From: an uncultured Faecalibacterium sp.
GTDB taxonomy: Bacteria > Bacillota > Clostridia > Oscillospirales > Ruminococcaceae
Direction of reading: 5' to 3'
Length of the DNA: 33,295 nucleotides
Assembly: GCA_934526125.1 (NCBI GenBank)
Contig: CAKSZU010000017.1
Span: 1-33,295 of the forward strand
Shown: in pieces, positions 17,761 to 26,764 of the stretch
Layout of the letters: every line of letters begins with the position of its first letter
Numbering within the stretch: position 1 is the stretch's first letter
The notes under the pieces: generated by a model
What the model was told of the DNA's origin: nothing
Seen by the model: only the letters and a program-made list of their open reading frames with translations
Databases searched by the model: none
Translations under genes and position numbers: made by a program

Positions 17761-20172
17761 TTACTTCAGCTCGACCACGGTGACGCCGCTTTCGCCCTCG
17801 CCGTAGCGGCCCAGACGGAAGCTCTTGACCATCCGGTTGCCGCGCAGGTGCTTGTGGATCGCCGTGCGCAGGGCCCCGGTACCGTTGCCGTGGATCAGGT
17901 AGACCACCGTCTGGCCGTTGAGGATCGCCCGGTCGATATAGGCATCCACCTCCGGCAGCGCTTCATCTACCGTCAGACCCAGCAGATTCAGCTCCATTTT
18001 TGCGGAACGCTGCACCCGCTCCACCCGGCCGTTGGGGCGGTTCGCATCGCCGGTCAGGCGGGAGTACCGCTGCTGTGCCTTGGTTTTCGGCTGCGGGTCC
18101 TTGACGAGCTTCTCCGGCTGCTTCAGTCCCTTCAGCGGGACCTTGGTCTTGATGATGCCGGCGCGGACCAGAACATCGCCGTTTTTGTCCGGAAGCGCCA
18201 GCACCGTGGCCAGCTGATTCAGCTCCGCAATGCAGACTTCCTGCCCGACACGGACTTCCTTCAGCGGCACAAATTCCTTGACCGGATTGTGGACGACCTC
18301 GGTCCCGATAAAGAGCTTTTCTGACTCTTTTTTAGCGATCTCACGGGCACGCTGCGCTTTCTGCTGCGTACTCATCCGCTCGTCCTTCTGCAGCTGGCGC
18401 AGTTCATCGGTCAGAGCGTACGCCTTGCTCTCCACCTGCTGGGCCAAAGTACGGGCTTTGGCACGGGCAGCTTCCAGCTCGTTTTCGCCCTGCTGGATCA
18501 GCTCGTCCCGCTTTTTCCGGGCAGCTTCCAGCTGGTGGGAGGCTTCGTTCTTCAGCTCTTCCACCTCGTCCTGGCTGGCCTTGAGCTGGAGTTTCAGATC
18601 ATCCAGCTGGCCGAGAACGGCATCCAAACGCTTATCTTCGGCAGACAGATGCTGCTGTGCCGCCTCAATGACCCGCTCCGGGATCCCCAGTTTTTCACTG
18701 ATCAGGAATGCGTTGGACTTGCCGGGCACACCCACACTCAGCTTGTAGGTGGGGCGCAGGGTCTCCAGATCAAATTCGCAGCTGGCATTGACCACCCCTT
18801 TGGTCTCCAGAGCAAAGACTTTCAGCTCAGCATAGTGGGTGGTGGCCATCAGAAGAACGCCTCTGCGGCGCAGTTCTTCGATGATCGCGACCGCAAGCGC
18901 CGCACCTTCGGCAGGGTCCGTACCGGCACCCAGCTCGTCCAGAAGCACCAATGTCCGGGGCATGGCGAACTCCAGAATGCCGGTGATCTTCTTCATATGG
19001 CCGGAGAAGGTAGACAGGCTCTGCTCAATGCTCTGCTCATCGCCGATATCGACAAGAAATTCGTCAAAGACACAGATCTCGCTGCGTTCATCCGCCGGGA
19101 TGAGGAAGCCGCATTGCGCCATGGCGCACAGCAGACCAGCAGTTTTCAGGGTGACGGTTTTACCGCCGGTGTTGGGGCCGGTGATGATGAGGGAGTCGTA
19201 TTCCCTGCCCAGTGCAATGTCCACAGGAACACACTTCTTCGGGTCGATCAGCGGATGCCGGGCCCGGATCAGCGAGAACGAGCTGTCTGTGCGGACGGTG
19301 GGCTTGAACGCCTTCATATCCAGTGCCAGACGTGCCTTTGCCAATAGGACATCGATCTCCAGCATGGCCTTGTAGCTGTACTGGAACTGCGGCTCAATGG
19401 CGGCCACCTGAGCGGTAAAGGCCACCAGGATGCGCTCGATCTCCTGCGCTTCCTGCGCACGGTACTGCAGGATCCGTGCATTGGCTTCCACGACGGCCTG
19501 CGGCTCCACAAAGACGGTGGCACCGGTAGAGGAAACATCATGGATGATGCCGCTCACCTCGCCGCGGTACTCGCTCTTGACCGGAACGACATACCGCCCG
19601 TTGCGCATGGAGACAACGCTTTCCTGCAGATATTTGGACGTATCCATATTCCGGACCATGCTTTCCAGACGGTCGCGGATGCTGTTTTCGGTGGCGCGGA
19701 TCTTCTTGCGGAGCTCATTCAGGGTATGGGATGCCGTGTCCGCCATGGCATCCGGGGCCAGGATCGCGCTGGAGATCTGCTGTTCCAGCCCGGGCTGGGG
19801 TGCCAGTGCATAGAACAGATCATCCGTAGGCAGGGCATCATGCTCCGAAGAGCCGTACCAGCTGCTCAGATTCTGGAAGTTGCGGAGGGCACCGGCCACC
19901 ATCAGGAGCTCACCCATGGAGAGTACGCCGCCCTTGACGGCGCGGGTCACCAGCTGGCTGACCCCCTCTACCCCGCCAAAACGGGGCGAACCGTTCTTGA
20001 TGAGAAGAGAATTGATGGCATCCGTCTGCTCCAGTGCGTAGCGCACTTCATCCGGGTCGCACTGCGGTTCCAGATGGAGCATCTGCTCTTTTGCCTCACT
20101 GCACACACAGCCTTCCGCTGCCCGTGCAATGATCTTATCAAGCTCCAGTGTTTTCAAATAGCTTGTTTCCAT
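17761..20172 (-). CDS. mutS2: MutS2 family ATPase with C-terminal Smr domain
   Basis: 803 residues, usual MutS2 length. MutS core/clamp region, ABC-type ATPase with Walker A GPNTGGKT (332-339) and a LDELGAGTDP signature/Walker B region, a long charged coiled coil (about 510-640) and an Smr domain (about 726-803) with HGNGTGALR (from 761). MutS2 in Bacillota suppresses homologous recombination and rescues collided ribosomes rather than doing mismatch repair. Odd point: the Smr LDxxG motif reads LNLLG (728-732), Asn729 replacing the Asp linked to nuclease activity. ATG with a weak GGGA-type site, 39 bp after recO. Confidence 0.95.
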   Translation of the reverse strand: METSYLKTLELDKIIARAAEGCVCSEAKEQMLHLEPQCDPDEVRYALEQTDAINSLLIKNGSPRFGGVEGVSQLVTRAVKGGVLSMGELLMVAGALRNFQNLSSWYGSSEHDALPTDDLFYALAPQPGLEQQISSAILAPDAMADTASHTLNELRKKIRATENSIRDRLESMVRNMDTSKYLQESVVSMRNGRYVVPVKSEYRGEVSGIIHDVSSTGATVFVEPQAVVEANARILQYRAQEAQEIERILVAFTAQVAAIEPQFQYSYKAMLEIDVLLAKARLALDMKAFKPTVRTDSSFSLIRARHPLIDPKKCVPVDIALGREYDSLIITGPNTGGKTVTLKTAGLLCAMAQCGFLIPADERSEICVFDEFLVDIGDEQSIEQSLSTFSGHMKKITGILEFAMPRTLVLLDELGAGTDPAEGAALAVAIIEELRRRGVLLMATTHYAELKVFALETKGVVNASCEFDLETLRPTYKLSVGVPGKSNAFLISEKLGIPERVIEAAQQHLSAEDKRLDAVLGQLDDLKLQLKASQDEVEELKNEASHQLEAARKKRDELIQQGENELEAARAKARTLAQQVESKAYALTDELRQLQKDERMSTQQKAQRAREIAKKESEKLFIGTEVVHNPVKEFVPLKEVRVGQEVCIAELNQLATVLALPDKNGDVLVRAGIIKTKVPLKGLKQPEKLVKDPQPKTKAQQRYSRLTGDANRPNGRVERVQRSAKMELNLLGLTVDEALPEVDAYIDRAILNGQTVVYLIHGNGTGALRTAIHKHLRGNRMVKSFRLGRYGEGESGVTVVELK

Positions 20173-20211
20173 TTTTATAATCCCTATTTTCCTGTTCCCG
20201 GCAGGTCCCGT

Positions 20212-20958
20212 TCAGGGCAGGACCGATTTCAGGAACTCGTAGCTTTTCAGTGGTTTGTCCAGATGCGTCAGGGCATAGCACTCGGCCACGGCAGAAAGCT
20301 TTGCCAGACTGCCCTTCGAGATCCGGAAAGCAAAGATCTTTTTGTCTTCCACCAGACAGATGTGCCGCAGCGCATAGAGCGAACCCGGGTCCAGATTGCA
20401 GGTTTTGCCTGCCTTCTGCGCACAGTCTGCACAGAGCAGGATGCCTTCCTGTGGGTCCAGATAGAAAGCAGGCCCATCGTAGCGCTCGCAGACCTTACAG
20501 CAGACCAGCTGCGGCAGAAATCCGCATTCGCTCATGGTGCGCAATTCAAAGACGGCCTTGATGACCCGGAGATCCGTTTTCCCCTCGCTGATCATGTACA
20601 GGCAGTTGAGCAGGAGCCGGAGTTCTTTCTCAGCCTCCGCTCCCGTGGGCGAAAGCGCTGCCGCCATCTCGGCAAGGTACATGGCAAGGCTCATCCCCTC
20701 GATGGAAGAAGAGATTCCGTGAAAGACATTCCGGACCTCTGCTTCCCGGATGGTATACATATTCCGCCCCGGCAGCAGCACAAACTCCGAGTAGCAAAAA
20801 AGCCCGCAGGCGCTGAATAATTTGTTCTTCAGCCGCAGGCTGCTCTGTGCCGAAGCCGAGATCACCCCCAACTCCGGTGTCAGAATGGTCAGAATCCGGT
20901 CAGACTCCCGGTACCGGGTCTCTTTCAGGACAAGTCCCGGTGTTACGATCGTATCCAT
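20212..20958 (-). CDS. recO: DNA repair protein RecO
   Basis: 248 residues, normal size. The N-terminal OB fold begins DTIVTPGLVLKETRYRESDRIL; the C-terminal helical domain holds a four-cysteine zinc site (CKVC and CADC). RecO loads RecA at gaps with RecF/RecR. The start at 20958 is preferred because AGGAGAG lies 8 bp upstream and the protein begins at the OB fold; an in-frame ATG at 21000 adds 14 non-family residues. Located between era and mutS2, the classic era-recO order. Confidence 0.94.
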   Translation of the reverse strand: MDTIVTPGLVLKETRYRESDRILTILTPELGVISASAQSSLRLKNKLFSACGLFCYSEFVLLPGRNMYTIREAEVRNVFHGISSSIEGMSLAMYLAEMAAALSPTGAEAEKELRLLLNCLYMISEGKTDLRVIKAVFELRTMSECGFLPQLVCCKVCERYDGPAFYLDPQEGILLCADCAQKAGKTCNLDPGSLYALRHICLVEDKKIFAFRISKGSLAKLSAVAECYALTHLDKPLKSYEFLKSVLP

Positions 20959-21059
20959 CTGCAGTCTCTCCTGTGGGAGCAGTGGGATCCTGCTCCGCAA
21001 TTTGCTGTCGGTGATTCAGATAACGCAGGATATTTCCGGTGCAGGCAAAAGCCAGCCGC

Positions 21060-21998
21060 TCAGCGGCTGCCGGGATTCTGCTTGAACCCGAAGTTGTTCA
21101 GCAGGAATTCATTGTCCCGCCAGTCTGCCTTGACCTTGACCCAGCACTGCAGATTGACCCGGCATCCCAGAAACTCCTCGCAGTCGGCCCGGGCGGCGCT
21201 GGCGATCTTCTTCAGCATGGCACCGCCTTTTCCGATGACCATTCCCTTGTGGCTTTCCCGCTCGCAGTAGATGTTCACATCGATATCAACCAGATCCGTG
21301 CCGGGGCGTTCTTTGAAGCGCTCCACCACGACCGCAATGCCGTGGGGGATCTCATCCCGCATGAAAAGCAGAGCCTTTTCCCGGATGACCTCCGCCACAA
21401 GCTCTTTCTCCGGCATATCGGTGTAGGCATCGTCATCAAAATAATGCGGCCCTTCCACAGCGTACTGGCTCAGGGCATCGAAAAGTTCTTCACAGTGATC
21501 GTCTGCCCGGACACTGACGGTATAGATGGCATCAAAAACGTCCAGTTCTTTCAGCTCTGCTTTCCGTGCTTCCAGATCCGCCGTGTCTTTTACAAGGTCC
21601 GTTTTGTTTATGACGGCAATGGCCGGGCCGCCGCTCTGGCGCAGAGCATCCACCAGAACCATTTCCGGCTCGTTCAGGGCACCATAGGGCTCAAACAGCA
21701 TCATGGAAACGTCCACATCCGCGATCGAGTCGCTGGCTGTCTTGTCCATCCGCTTGCCCAGCTTATTGTGTGCCTTGTGGACGCCCGGAGTGTCCAGCAG
21801 GACATACTGGAGCGGACCGCGGGTCACAACGCCGGTAATGCGGGTTCGGGTGGTCTGCGGCTTGGAGGTGACGATCGCCACCTTCTCCCCGACCAGACGG
21901 TTCGTCAGACTGGACTTGCCCACATTGGGGCGGCCGATGACCGCCACAAACACGGACGAGGTATCGTAATGCTGCTGCATGGGTGCTGCGTTTTTCAA
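21060..21998 (-). CDS. era: GTPase Era
   Basis: 312 residues. GTPase domain with G1 GRPNVGKS (22-29), G3 DTPG and G4 NKTD, then a C-terminal KH domain with VIGKGGAMLKKI. Era binds the 3' end of 16S rRNA and assists 30S assembly. The start is a TTG at 21998, supported by AGGAG 7 bp upstream; an ATG 6 codons later lacks a site. It follows ybeY after 33 bp. The dgkA and cdd genes often found between ybeY and era are absent here. Confidence 0.96.
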   Translation of the reverse strand: MKNAAPMQQHYDTSSVFVAVIGRPNVGKSSLTNRLVGEKVAIVTSKPQTTRTRITGVVTRGPLQYVLLDTPGVHKAHNKLGKRMDKTASDSIADVDVSMMLFEPYGALNEPEMVLVDALRQSGGPAIAVINKTDLVKDTADLEARKAELKELDVFDAIYTVSVRADDHCEELFDALSQYAVEGPHYFDDDAYTDMPEKELVAEVIREKALLFMRDEIPHGIAVVVERFKERPGTDLVDIDVNIYCERESHKGMVIGKGGAMLKKIASAARADCEEFLGCRVNLQCWVKVKADWRDNEFLLNNFGFKQNPGSR

Positions 21999-22031
21999 AA
22001 TAGAACTCCTCTTCTTTTTTACCGGTACGGC

Positions 22032-22523
22032 TTATTCCGTATAGCTGACGGTGCGGGGCAGACCCAGCTGCGTCAGGACAGCTTCTTCCTTTTCCCGCAT
22101 CCGCATGGCTTCCAGACCGCCGTTTTCGTGGTCATAGCCCAGAAGGTGAAGCATGGAGTGGACCGTCAGGAAGGCCACTTCCCGCTGGAGCGGATGCCCG
22201 TACAGGGTGGCCTGCTCCTGGGCGCGCTCCATGCTGATGACGATATCGCCCAGCATCTTGCAGCCGTTGTTCTCATCCACATCGTAAACGCCGTTTTCGC
22301 CCAGAGGGAAGCTCAGGACATCGGTGGGCATGGGCTTGTTGCGGTACTGATTGTTCAGCTCTGCAATGGCGGCATTGTCCACGAAGGTGACACTGATCTC
22401 GGCGGGGTCGTCGAAATGCTCATATTCCAGCACAGCGTTGCAGGCCCGGCGAATCAGGATGCGGAGTCCCGACGGAACCTTGACCGCCTTCTGCGAATTT
22501 GTGATCAAAACTTTATTGGACAT
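22032..22523 (-). CDS. ybeY: Endoribonuclease YbeY
   Basis: 163 residues. The zinc motif HSMLHLLGYDH gives His122, His126 and His132; MPTDVLSFPL is the other conserved family segment. YbeY matures the 16S rRNA 3' end and takes part in 70S quality control, which fits its neighbour era. Good GGAGAGG ribosome site. Part of the phoH-ybeY-era operon. Confidence 0.96.
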   Translation of the reverse strand: MSNKVLITNSQKAVKVPSGLRILIRRACNAVLEYEHFDDPAEISVTFVDNAAIAELNNQYRNKPMPTDVLSFPLGENGVYDVDENNGCKMLGDIVISMERAQEQATLYGHPLQREVAFLTVHSMLHLLGYDHENGGLEAMRMREKEEAVLTQLGLPRTVSYTE

Positions 22524-22573
22524 AAGTGTCCTCTCCTTTCTTTTTTGCCGCTGGTTTCAGCCGGACGCTGCAC

Positions 22574-23536
22574 TCAGCGCCGGGCTGGATGTGCAGCTGC
22601 TTCGTATGCCTTGATGATCTCCTGCACAAGGCGGTGACGGACGACATCCTTTTCCGTAAAATAGCATTGCGCGATGCCATCCACATTTTTCAAAACCTGC
22701 AGAGCGTCCACAAGGCCGCTGCGGGTCCGGTCCGGCAGGTCGATCTGCGTCACATCGCCGGTCACGACGACCTTGGAACCGACACCCATGCGGGTCAGGA
22801 ACATCTTCATCTGCTCCGGGGTGGTGTTCTGTGCCTCGTCCAGAATGATAAAGGAATCGTCCAGCGTCCGGCCGCGCATATAGGCAAGCGGGGCCACCTC
22901 GATGATCTGCTTTTCTACCAGGCGCTCATACGTCTCCGCACCCAGCATATCAAACAGGCCGTCGTACAGCGGACGCAGGTACGGGTCGACTTTCTGCTGC
23001 AGATCGCCGGGCAGGAAGCCGAGCTTTTCGCCGGCCTCCACAGCAGGGCGGGTCAGGACGATGCGGGAGACATCCTTTGCCTTGAAGGCCTTGACCGCCA
23101 TGGCAACTGCCAGATAGGTCTTGCCGGTACCCGCCGGGCCGACACCGAACGTTACGGCGTTTTTCCGGATGGCGTTCAGATACTCCTTCTGTCCCAGCGT
23201 CTTAGGACGGATCGGTCTGCCCTTGACGGTGACCGTGACAAAGTCCTCTGTCAGCTCCCGGACCCGCTTCTCCTCGCCATCGTGCGCAAGGCTCAGACAA
23301 TACCGGACCGTCTGATCCTCCAGCGGCGTGTGGTTCTCGATCAGAAGCAGCATCCCCTCGATGGCCCGCACGGCGGCGGAAACATTGGCAGGCTCGCCCG
23401 TGATGCGGAGGACCGTACCGCGGCAGACTGCCGTGACGGAAAACTCCTTTTCCAGCAAACGGATGTTGCGGTCGCAGTTTCCGAATACTGCCGCAGCAAT
23501 CTCCACACTATCCAGTTCGATACTCTTTTCAGCCAT
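22574..23536 (-). CDS. phoH: PhoH-like ATPase
   Basis: 320 residues, the chromosomal PhoH/YbeZ type. An N-terminal KH-like region (about 5-65) precedes a P-loop domain with Walker A GPAGTGKT (133-140), TRPAVEAGEKLGFLPGD, and Walker B FIILDEAQN. The family is an ATPase with probable RNA helicase/ribosome-associated function, coupled with YbeY. First gene of the leftward phoH-ybeY-era-recO-mutS2-cwlD operon, with a strong AGGAGGG site and its own promoter. Confidence 0.95.
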   Translation of the reverse strand: MAEKSIELDSVEIAAAVFGNCDRNIRLLEKEFSVTAVCRGTVLRITGEPANVSAAVRAIEGMLLLIENHTPLEDQTVRYCLSLAHDGEEKRVRELTEDFVTVTVKGRPIRPKTLGQKEYLNAIRKNAVTFGVGPAGTGKTYLAVAMAVKAFKAKDVSRIVLTRPAVEAGEKLGFLPGDLQQKVDPYLRPLYDGLFDMLGAETYERLVEKQIIEVAPLAYMRGRTLDDSFIILDEAQNTTPEQMKMFLTRMGVGSKVVVTGDVTQIDLPDRTRSGLVDALQVLKNVDGIAQCYFTEKDVVRHRLVQEIIKAYEAAAHPARR

Positions 23537-23570
23537 GTGGCCCTCCTGAAGTCAATCGATTTCCACGTCT

Positions 23571-23599
23571 ATTGTACCACCAAAACTTCAATTAGAAAA
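23571..23599 (-). promoter_or_regulatory. Promoter of the phoH operon
   Basis: On the - strand TACAAT (23571-23576) is preceded by TGG, an extended -10. The hexamer 17 bp upstream, TTTTCT, is a weak -35. It gives a leader of about 30 nt before phoH and lies just downstream of the tRNA-Thr terminator. Confidence 0.65.
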
Positions 23600-23670
23600 C
23601 TGTGAAAATTGCACAAAAATCATTCAACATTCTCTACCGTCCGGCAATTGGGTGGCCATCGGATTTCGAA

Positions 23671-23718
23671 ACAACAAGACCCCCGAAAGCCGACCTTACA
23701 AGTCAACCTTCGGGGGTC
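23671..23718 (-). terminator. Long hairpin terminator after tRNA-Thr
   Basis: GACCCCCGAA pairs perfectly with TTCGGGGGTC, and the stem continues inward with AAGGTTGAC against GTCGGCTTT using G-T wobbles; loop about 7 nt. On the - strand a T-rich tail (TTGTTGTTT) follows. It separates the tRNA from the phoH promoter. Confidence 0.85.
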
Positions 23719-23725
23719 CCATTTT

Positions 23726-23801
23726 TGGAGCTACTGATCCGATTCGAACGGACGACCTGCTCATTACGAGTGAGCTGCTCTACCGGCTGAGCCACAGTAG
23801 C
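23726..23801 (-). tRNA. tRNA-Thr(CGT)
   Basis: A complete 76-nt cloverleaf on the - strand. Acceptor stem GCTACTG pairs with CAGTAGC; discriminator T and an encoded CCA follow. The anticodon stem GCTCA/TGAGC closes loop CTCGTAA, giving anticodon CGT (23766-23768), which reads the threonine codon ACG. The T arm contains GTTCGAATC. It has its own promoter and terminator. Confidence 0.96.
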
Positions 23802-23827
23802 ACAGGAATCTTCCTGCAACGTTGAGT

Positions 23828-23856
23828 AGTTTACCATAAAAGCCGGTATCTGTCAA
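23828..23856 (-). promoter_or_regulatory. Promoter of tRNA-Thr
   Basis: Perfect -35 TTGACA (23851-23856), a 17-bp spacer and TAAACT (23828-23833) with an extended TGG. One of the best promoters in the window, as expected for a stable RNA. It begins 22 bp after the stop of the upstream membrane-protein gene. Confidence 0.9.
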
Positions 23857-23878
23857 GCTGTGTTTTGCGCCATCTTCC

Positions 23879-24628
23879 TCAGCCCGGTTTCTGCCCGACA
23901 AGGTAGAGCATCCCCACTGCCCCGCCGCAGAGCGGGAGCAGGAGAAAAAGCATCCGGGCAAACTGCCGGAAAAGGACCCCTGCGCCGGGGGCCTGTCCAC
24001 CGCGGCCGAAGGCAGCAGAGCAGAGCCTGCCGCTGACCTGTATGGCCGAGGTGCCGAAGATACAGACAGCTCCGGCGGCAAGGGCCGAGGGAATGCCGCA
24101 GACAGCGGACAGCAGCAGGAGCCGAATGGGCTCCTGCCCCATGGTCCATTGCAAGGAAAGCAGGCCGGACCCAGTCCCGTACAAGAGGACAAACAGGAAG
24201 ATTGGGAACGGTCCCAGAGCAGAAAGCCCCAGACAAAGCAGAACGGCCAGCGCCCCGGCAAGGGTGAAAAATTCCGTCCGGAACAATCCGGCAGCTTCCG
24301 CCGCACTTCCGACAGAGAATAACTTCTGCCAGCAGGCCAGATAATAGCTCAAAGTCTCCGTTTCCCCGGCATTGCAGCGGGATACTGCAACGCCTGCCAG
24401 AAAGGTCCCCAGAAGATAGGCACTCATCAGAAAAAGACAATCCCTCCCGGGCAGTACGGCTTTGCCGAACCGTGGAGTTTCCTTTTTGGCCGCGGTTGGC
24501 CCGTGGACATCCATTTCCGTAGCTTCCCGGGGCACTCCGCCGGGCAGCGGCCGGAGTTCCGCGACTTCCTCCATCCGCTTCTCTTCCGGCTGCACGACGG
24601 GCAGATCGGTTTTCTGATTGACCCACAT
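23879..24628 (-). CDS. Integral membrane protein, SpoIIM-like
   Basis: 249 residues. The first about 60 are charged and cytoplasmic-looking; a membrane segment follows (about 64-82, AYLLGTFLAGVAV), then a soluble stretch, and three or four more membrane segments (LGLSALGPFPIFLFVLLYG; LLLLSAVCGIPSALAAGAV; a final MLFLLLPLCGGAVGML). The order and spacing resemble SpoIIM/DUF95, required for engulfment in spore formers, and neighbouring sporulation genes agree, but overall similarity is weak and the N-terminal extension is unusual. ATG follows a strong AGGAGGAAG site. Two longer or overlapping open frames on the same strand were not chosen because they lack hydrophobic patterning. Confidence 0.55.
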   Translation of the reverse strand: MWVNQKTDLPVVQPEEKRMEEVAELRPLPGGVPREATEMDVHGPTAAKKETPRFGKAVLPGRDCLFLMSAYLLGTFLAGVAVSRCNAGETETLSYYLACWQKLFSVGSAAEAAGLFRTEFFTLAGALAVLLCLGLSALGPFPIFLFVLLYGTGSGLLSLQWTMGQEPIRLLLLSAVCGIPSALAAGAVCIFGTSAIQVSGRLCSAAFGRGGQAPGAGVLFRQFARMLFLLLPLCGGAVGMLYLVGQKPG

Positions 24629-24668
24629 TTCTGCTTCCTCCTGTGTTGTTTTCTCTCAGCATAAAGTA

Positions 24669-25055
24669 TCAGCGGTGCCGCCGGTCCATGCTCAGCATCC
24701 GGAACAGGCCGCCTAGGCATCCGAACAGGATGACCATGGCAAACCGGGTCAGCTGGAGCTCACCCGGCGGAACCCCCTGCGAGAAGCCGAAACCAAGCAG
24801 TAAAAGAACATACAGGATTCCCTGAACCGCTCCGCACAGCAGACCTTTCCGGCGCTGAAACAGCGTCATCAGCCAGCCGCTGCTAAAGCTGCCGGTACAG
24901 ACAATGGCGGTGACCATCGGCCACGCCGTACTCTGCGGAAGGCTCTGGTTTGTCATCAGATATGCCAACCCGGCCATGCAGGCACCGGTCAGTACACCGC
25001 CGATGCCAAAGGCTGCAAGGGTCTCCAGAACCGGAAGATTCTTTTTCTCCAACAT
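24669..25055 (-). CDS. Four-helix membrane protein, YrzE/TIGR04086-like
   Basis: 128 residues with four hydrophobic segments (about 10-34, 44-62, 70-90, 102-122) separated by short charged turns and ending RMLSMDRRHR. Size, topology and position beside yajC fit the TIGR04086/YrzE family of uncharacterised Bacillota membrane proteins; no function is known. The ATG at 25055 directly follows the T-run of an intrinsic terminator, so its only possible ribosome site (CAGGGGGGCGGG) is the 3' arm of that hairpin. No later start with a better site is visible. Confidence 0.7.
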   Translation of the reverse strand: MLEKKNLPVLETLAAFGIGGVLTGACMAGLAYLMTNQSLPQSTAWPMVTAIVCTGSFSSGWLMTLFQRRKGLLCGAVQGILYVLLLLGFGFSQGVPPGELQLTRFAMVILFGCLGGLFRMLSMDRRHR

Positions 25056-25096
25056 AAAAACCCGCCCCCCTGCACTACTGTATGCAGAGGGGCGGG
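25056..25096 (-). terminator. Terminator after yajC overlapping the next gene's ribosome site
   Basis: On the - strand CCCGCCCCTCTGCA pairs with TGCAGGGGGGCGGG (one mismatch), loop 8 nt, followed by TTTTT and then immediately by the ATG of the next gene. It is a textbook terminator for yajC, but the 3' arm is also the only G-rich stretch that could bind 16S rRNA for the downstream gene. Confidence 0.85.
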
Positions 25097-25119
25097 TGAA
25101 AAAGTACCGGATTCAGAAA

Positions 25120-25434
25120 TTACTTTTTGGCGGGAGCGTTGTCCATGTTCAGCTTCTCGACAGAGCTGATGGCGTTCTTGGTGAAGCGGATCTTCACGCG
25201 GTCAGAACCGGTCTCCAGAACGAAGGTGTCGTCCTTGATGGCGACCACACGGCCCACAACGCCGCCGATGGTAATGACCTGATCGCCGATCTCCAGCGCA
25301 GCGCGCATGGCGGCATCCTTTTTCTCCTGCTTCTTCTGGGGACGATAGATCATGAAGTAGAGCAGGACCAGCATCAGAGCCAGCGTAAAGAACAGGCTGA
25401 TATAGCTTTCGGTGCTAGAAGTCAGAAATTGCAT
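25120..25434 (-). CDS. yajC: Preprotein translocase accessory subunit YajC
   Basis: 104 residues. One N-terminal membrane segment (about 13-29) followed by the family signature YFMIYRPQKKQEKK and the soluble domain with GDQVITIGGVVGRV. YajC associates with SecDF in the Sec translocon. AGGAG lies about 10 bp before the ATG. It has its own promoter in the gap after tgt, though it may also be read from the queA-tgt transcript since no terminator follows tgt. Confidence 0.95.
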   Translation of the reverse strand: MQFLTSSTESYISLFFTLALMLVLLYFMIYRPQKKQEKKDAAMRAALEIGDQVITIGGVVGRVVAIKDDTFVLETGSDRVKIRFTKNAISSVEKLNMDNAPAKK

Positions 25435-25469
25435 GGGACAAAGTCTCCTCTCAAAATTCAGATAAACTC

Positions 25470-25498
25470 ATTATAACCGCTTCTTCCCTCTCTTGCAA
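25470..25498 (-). promoter_or_regulatory. Promoter of yajC
   Basis: TTGCAA (25493-25498), 17-bp spacer, perfect TATAAT (25470-25475) on the - strand, 36 bp before the yajC ATG. Confidence 0.85.
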
Positions 25499-25517
25499 GG
25501 GAAAACGGAGAAAAACC

Positions 25518-26726
<1,209 letters not shown>

Positions 26727-26764
26727 TTACAGAAGATCGGATTTGAAATTGTAAGTGCCGGGGA

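Noticed and set aside
19540..20820. A 426-codon + strand frame across the mutS2-recO boundary
   Set aside because: It spans two real - strand genes and the gap between them and has no protein-like pattern.
23853..24662. Alternative - strand frames of 180 and 269 codons overlapping the SpoIIM-like gene
   Set aside because: They lack hydrophobic patterning and ribosome sites; the 249-codon frame has clear membrane segments and an AGGAGG site.
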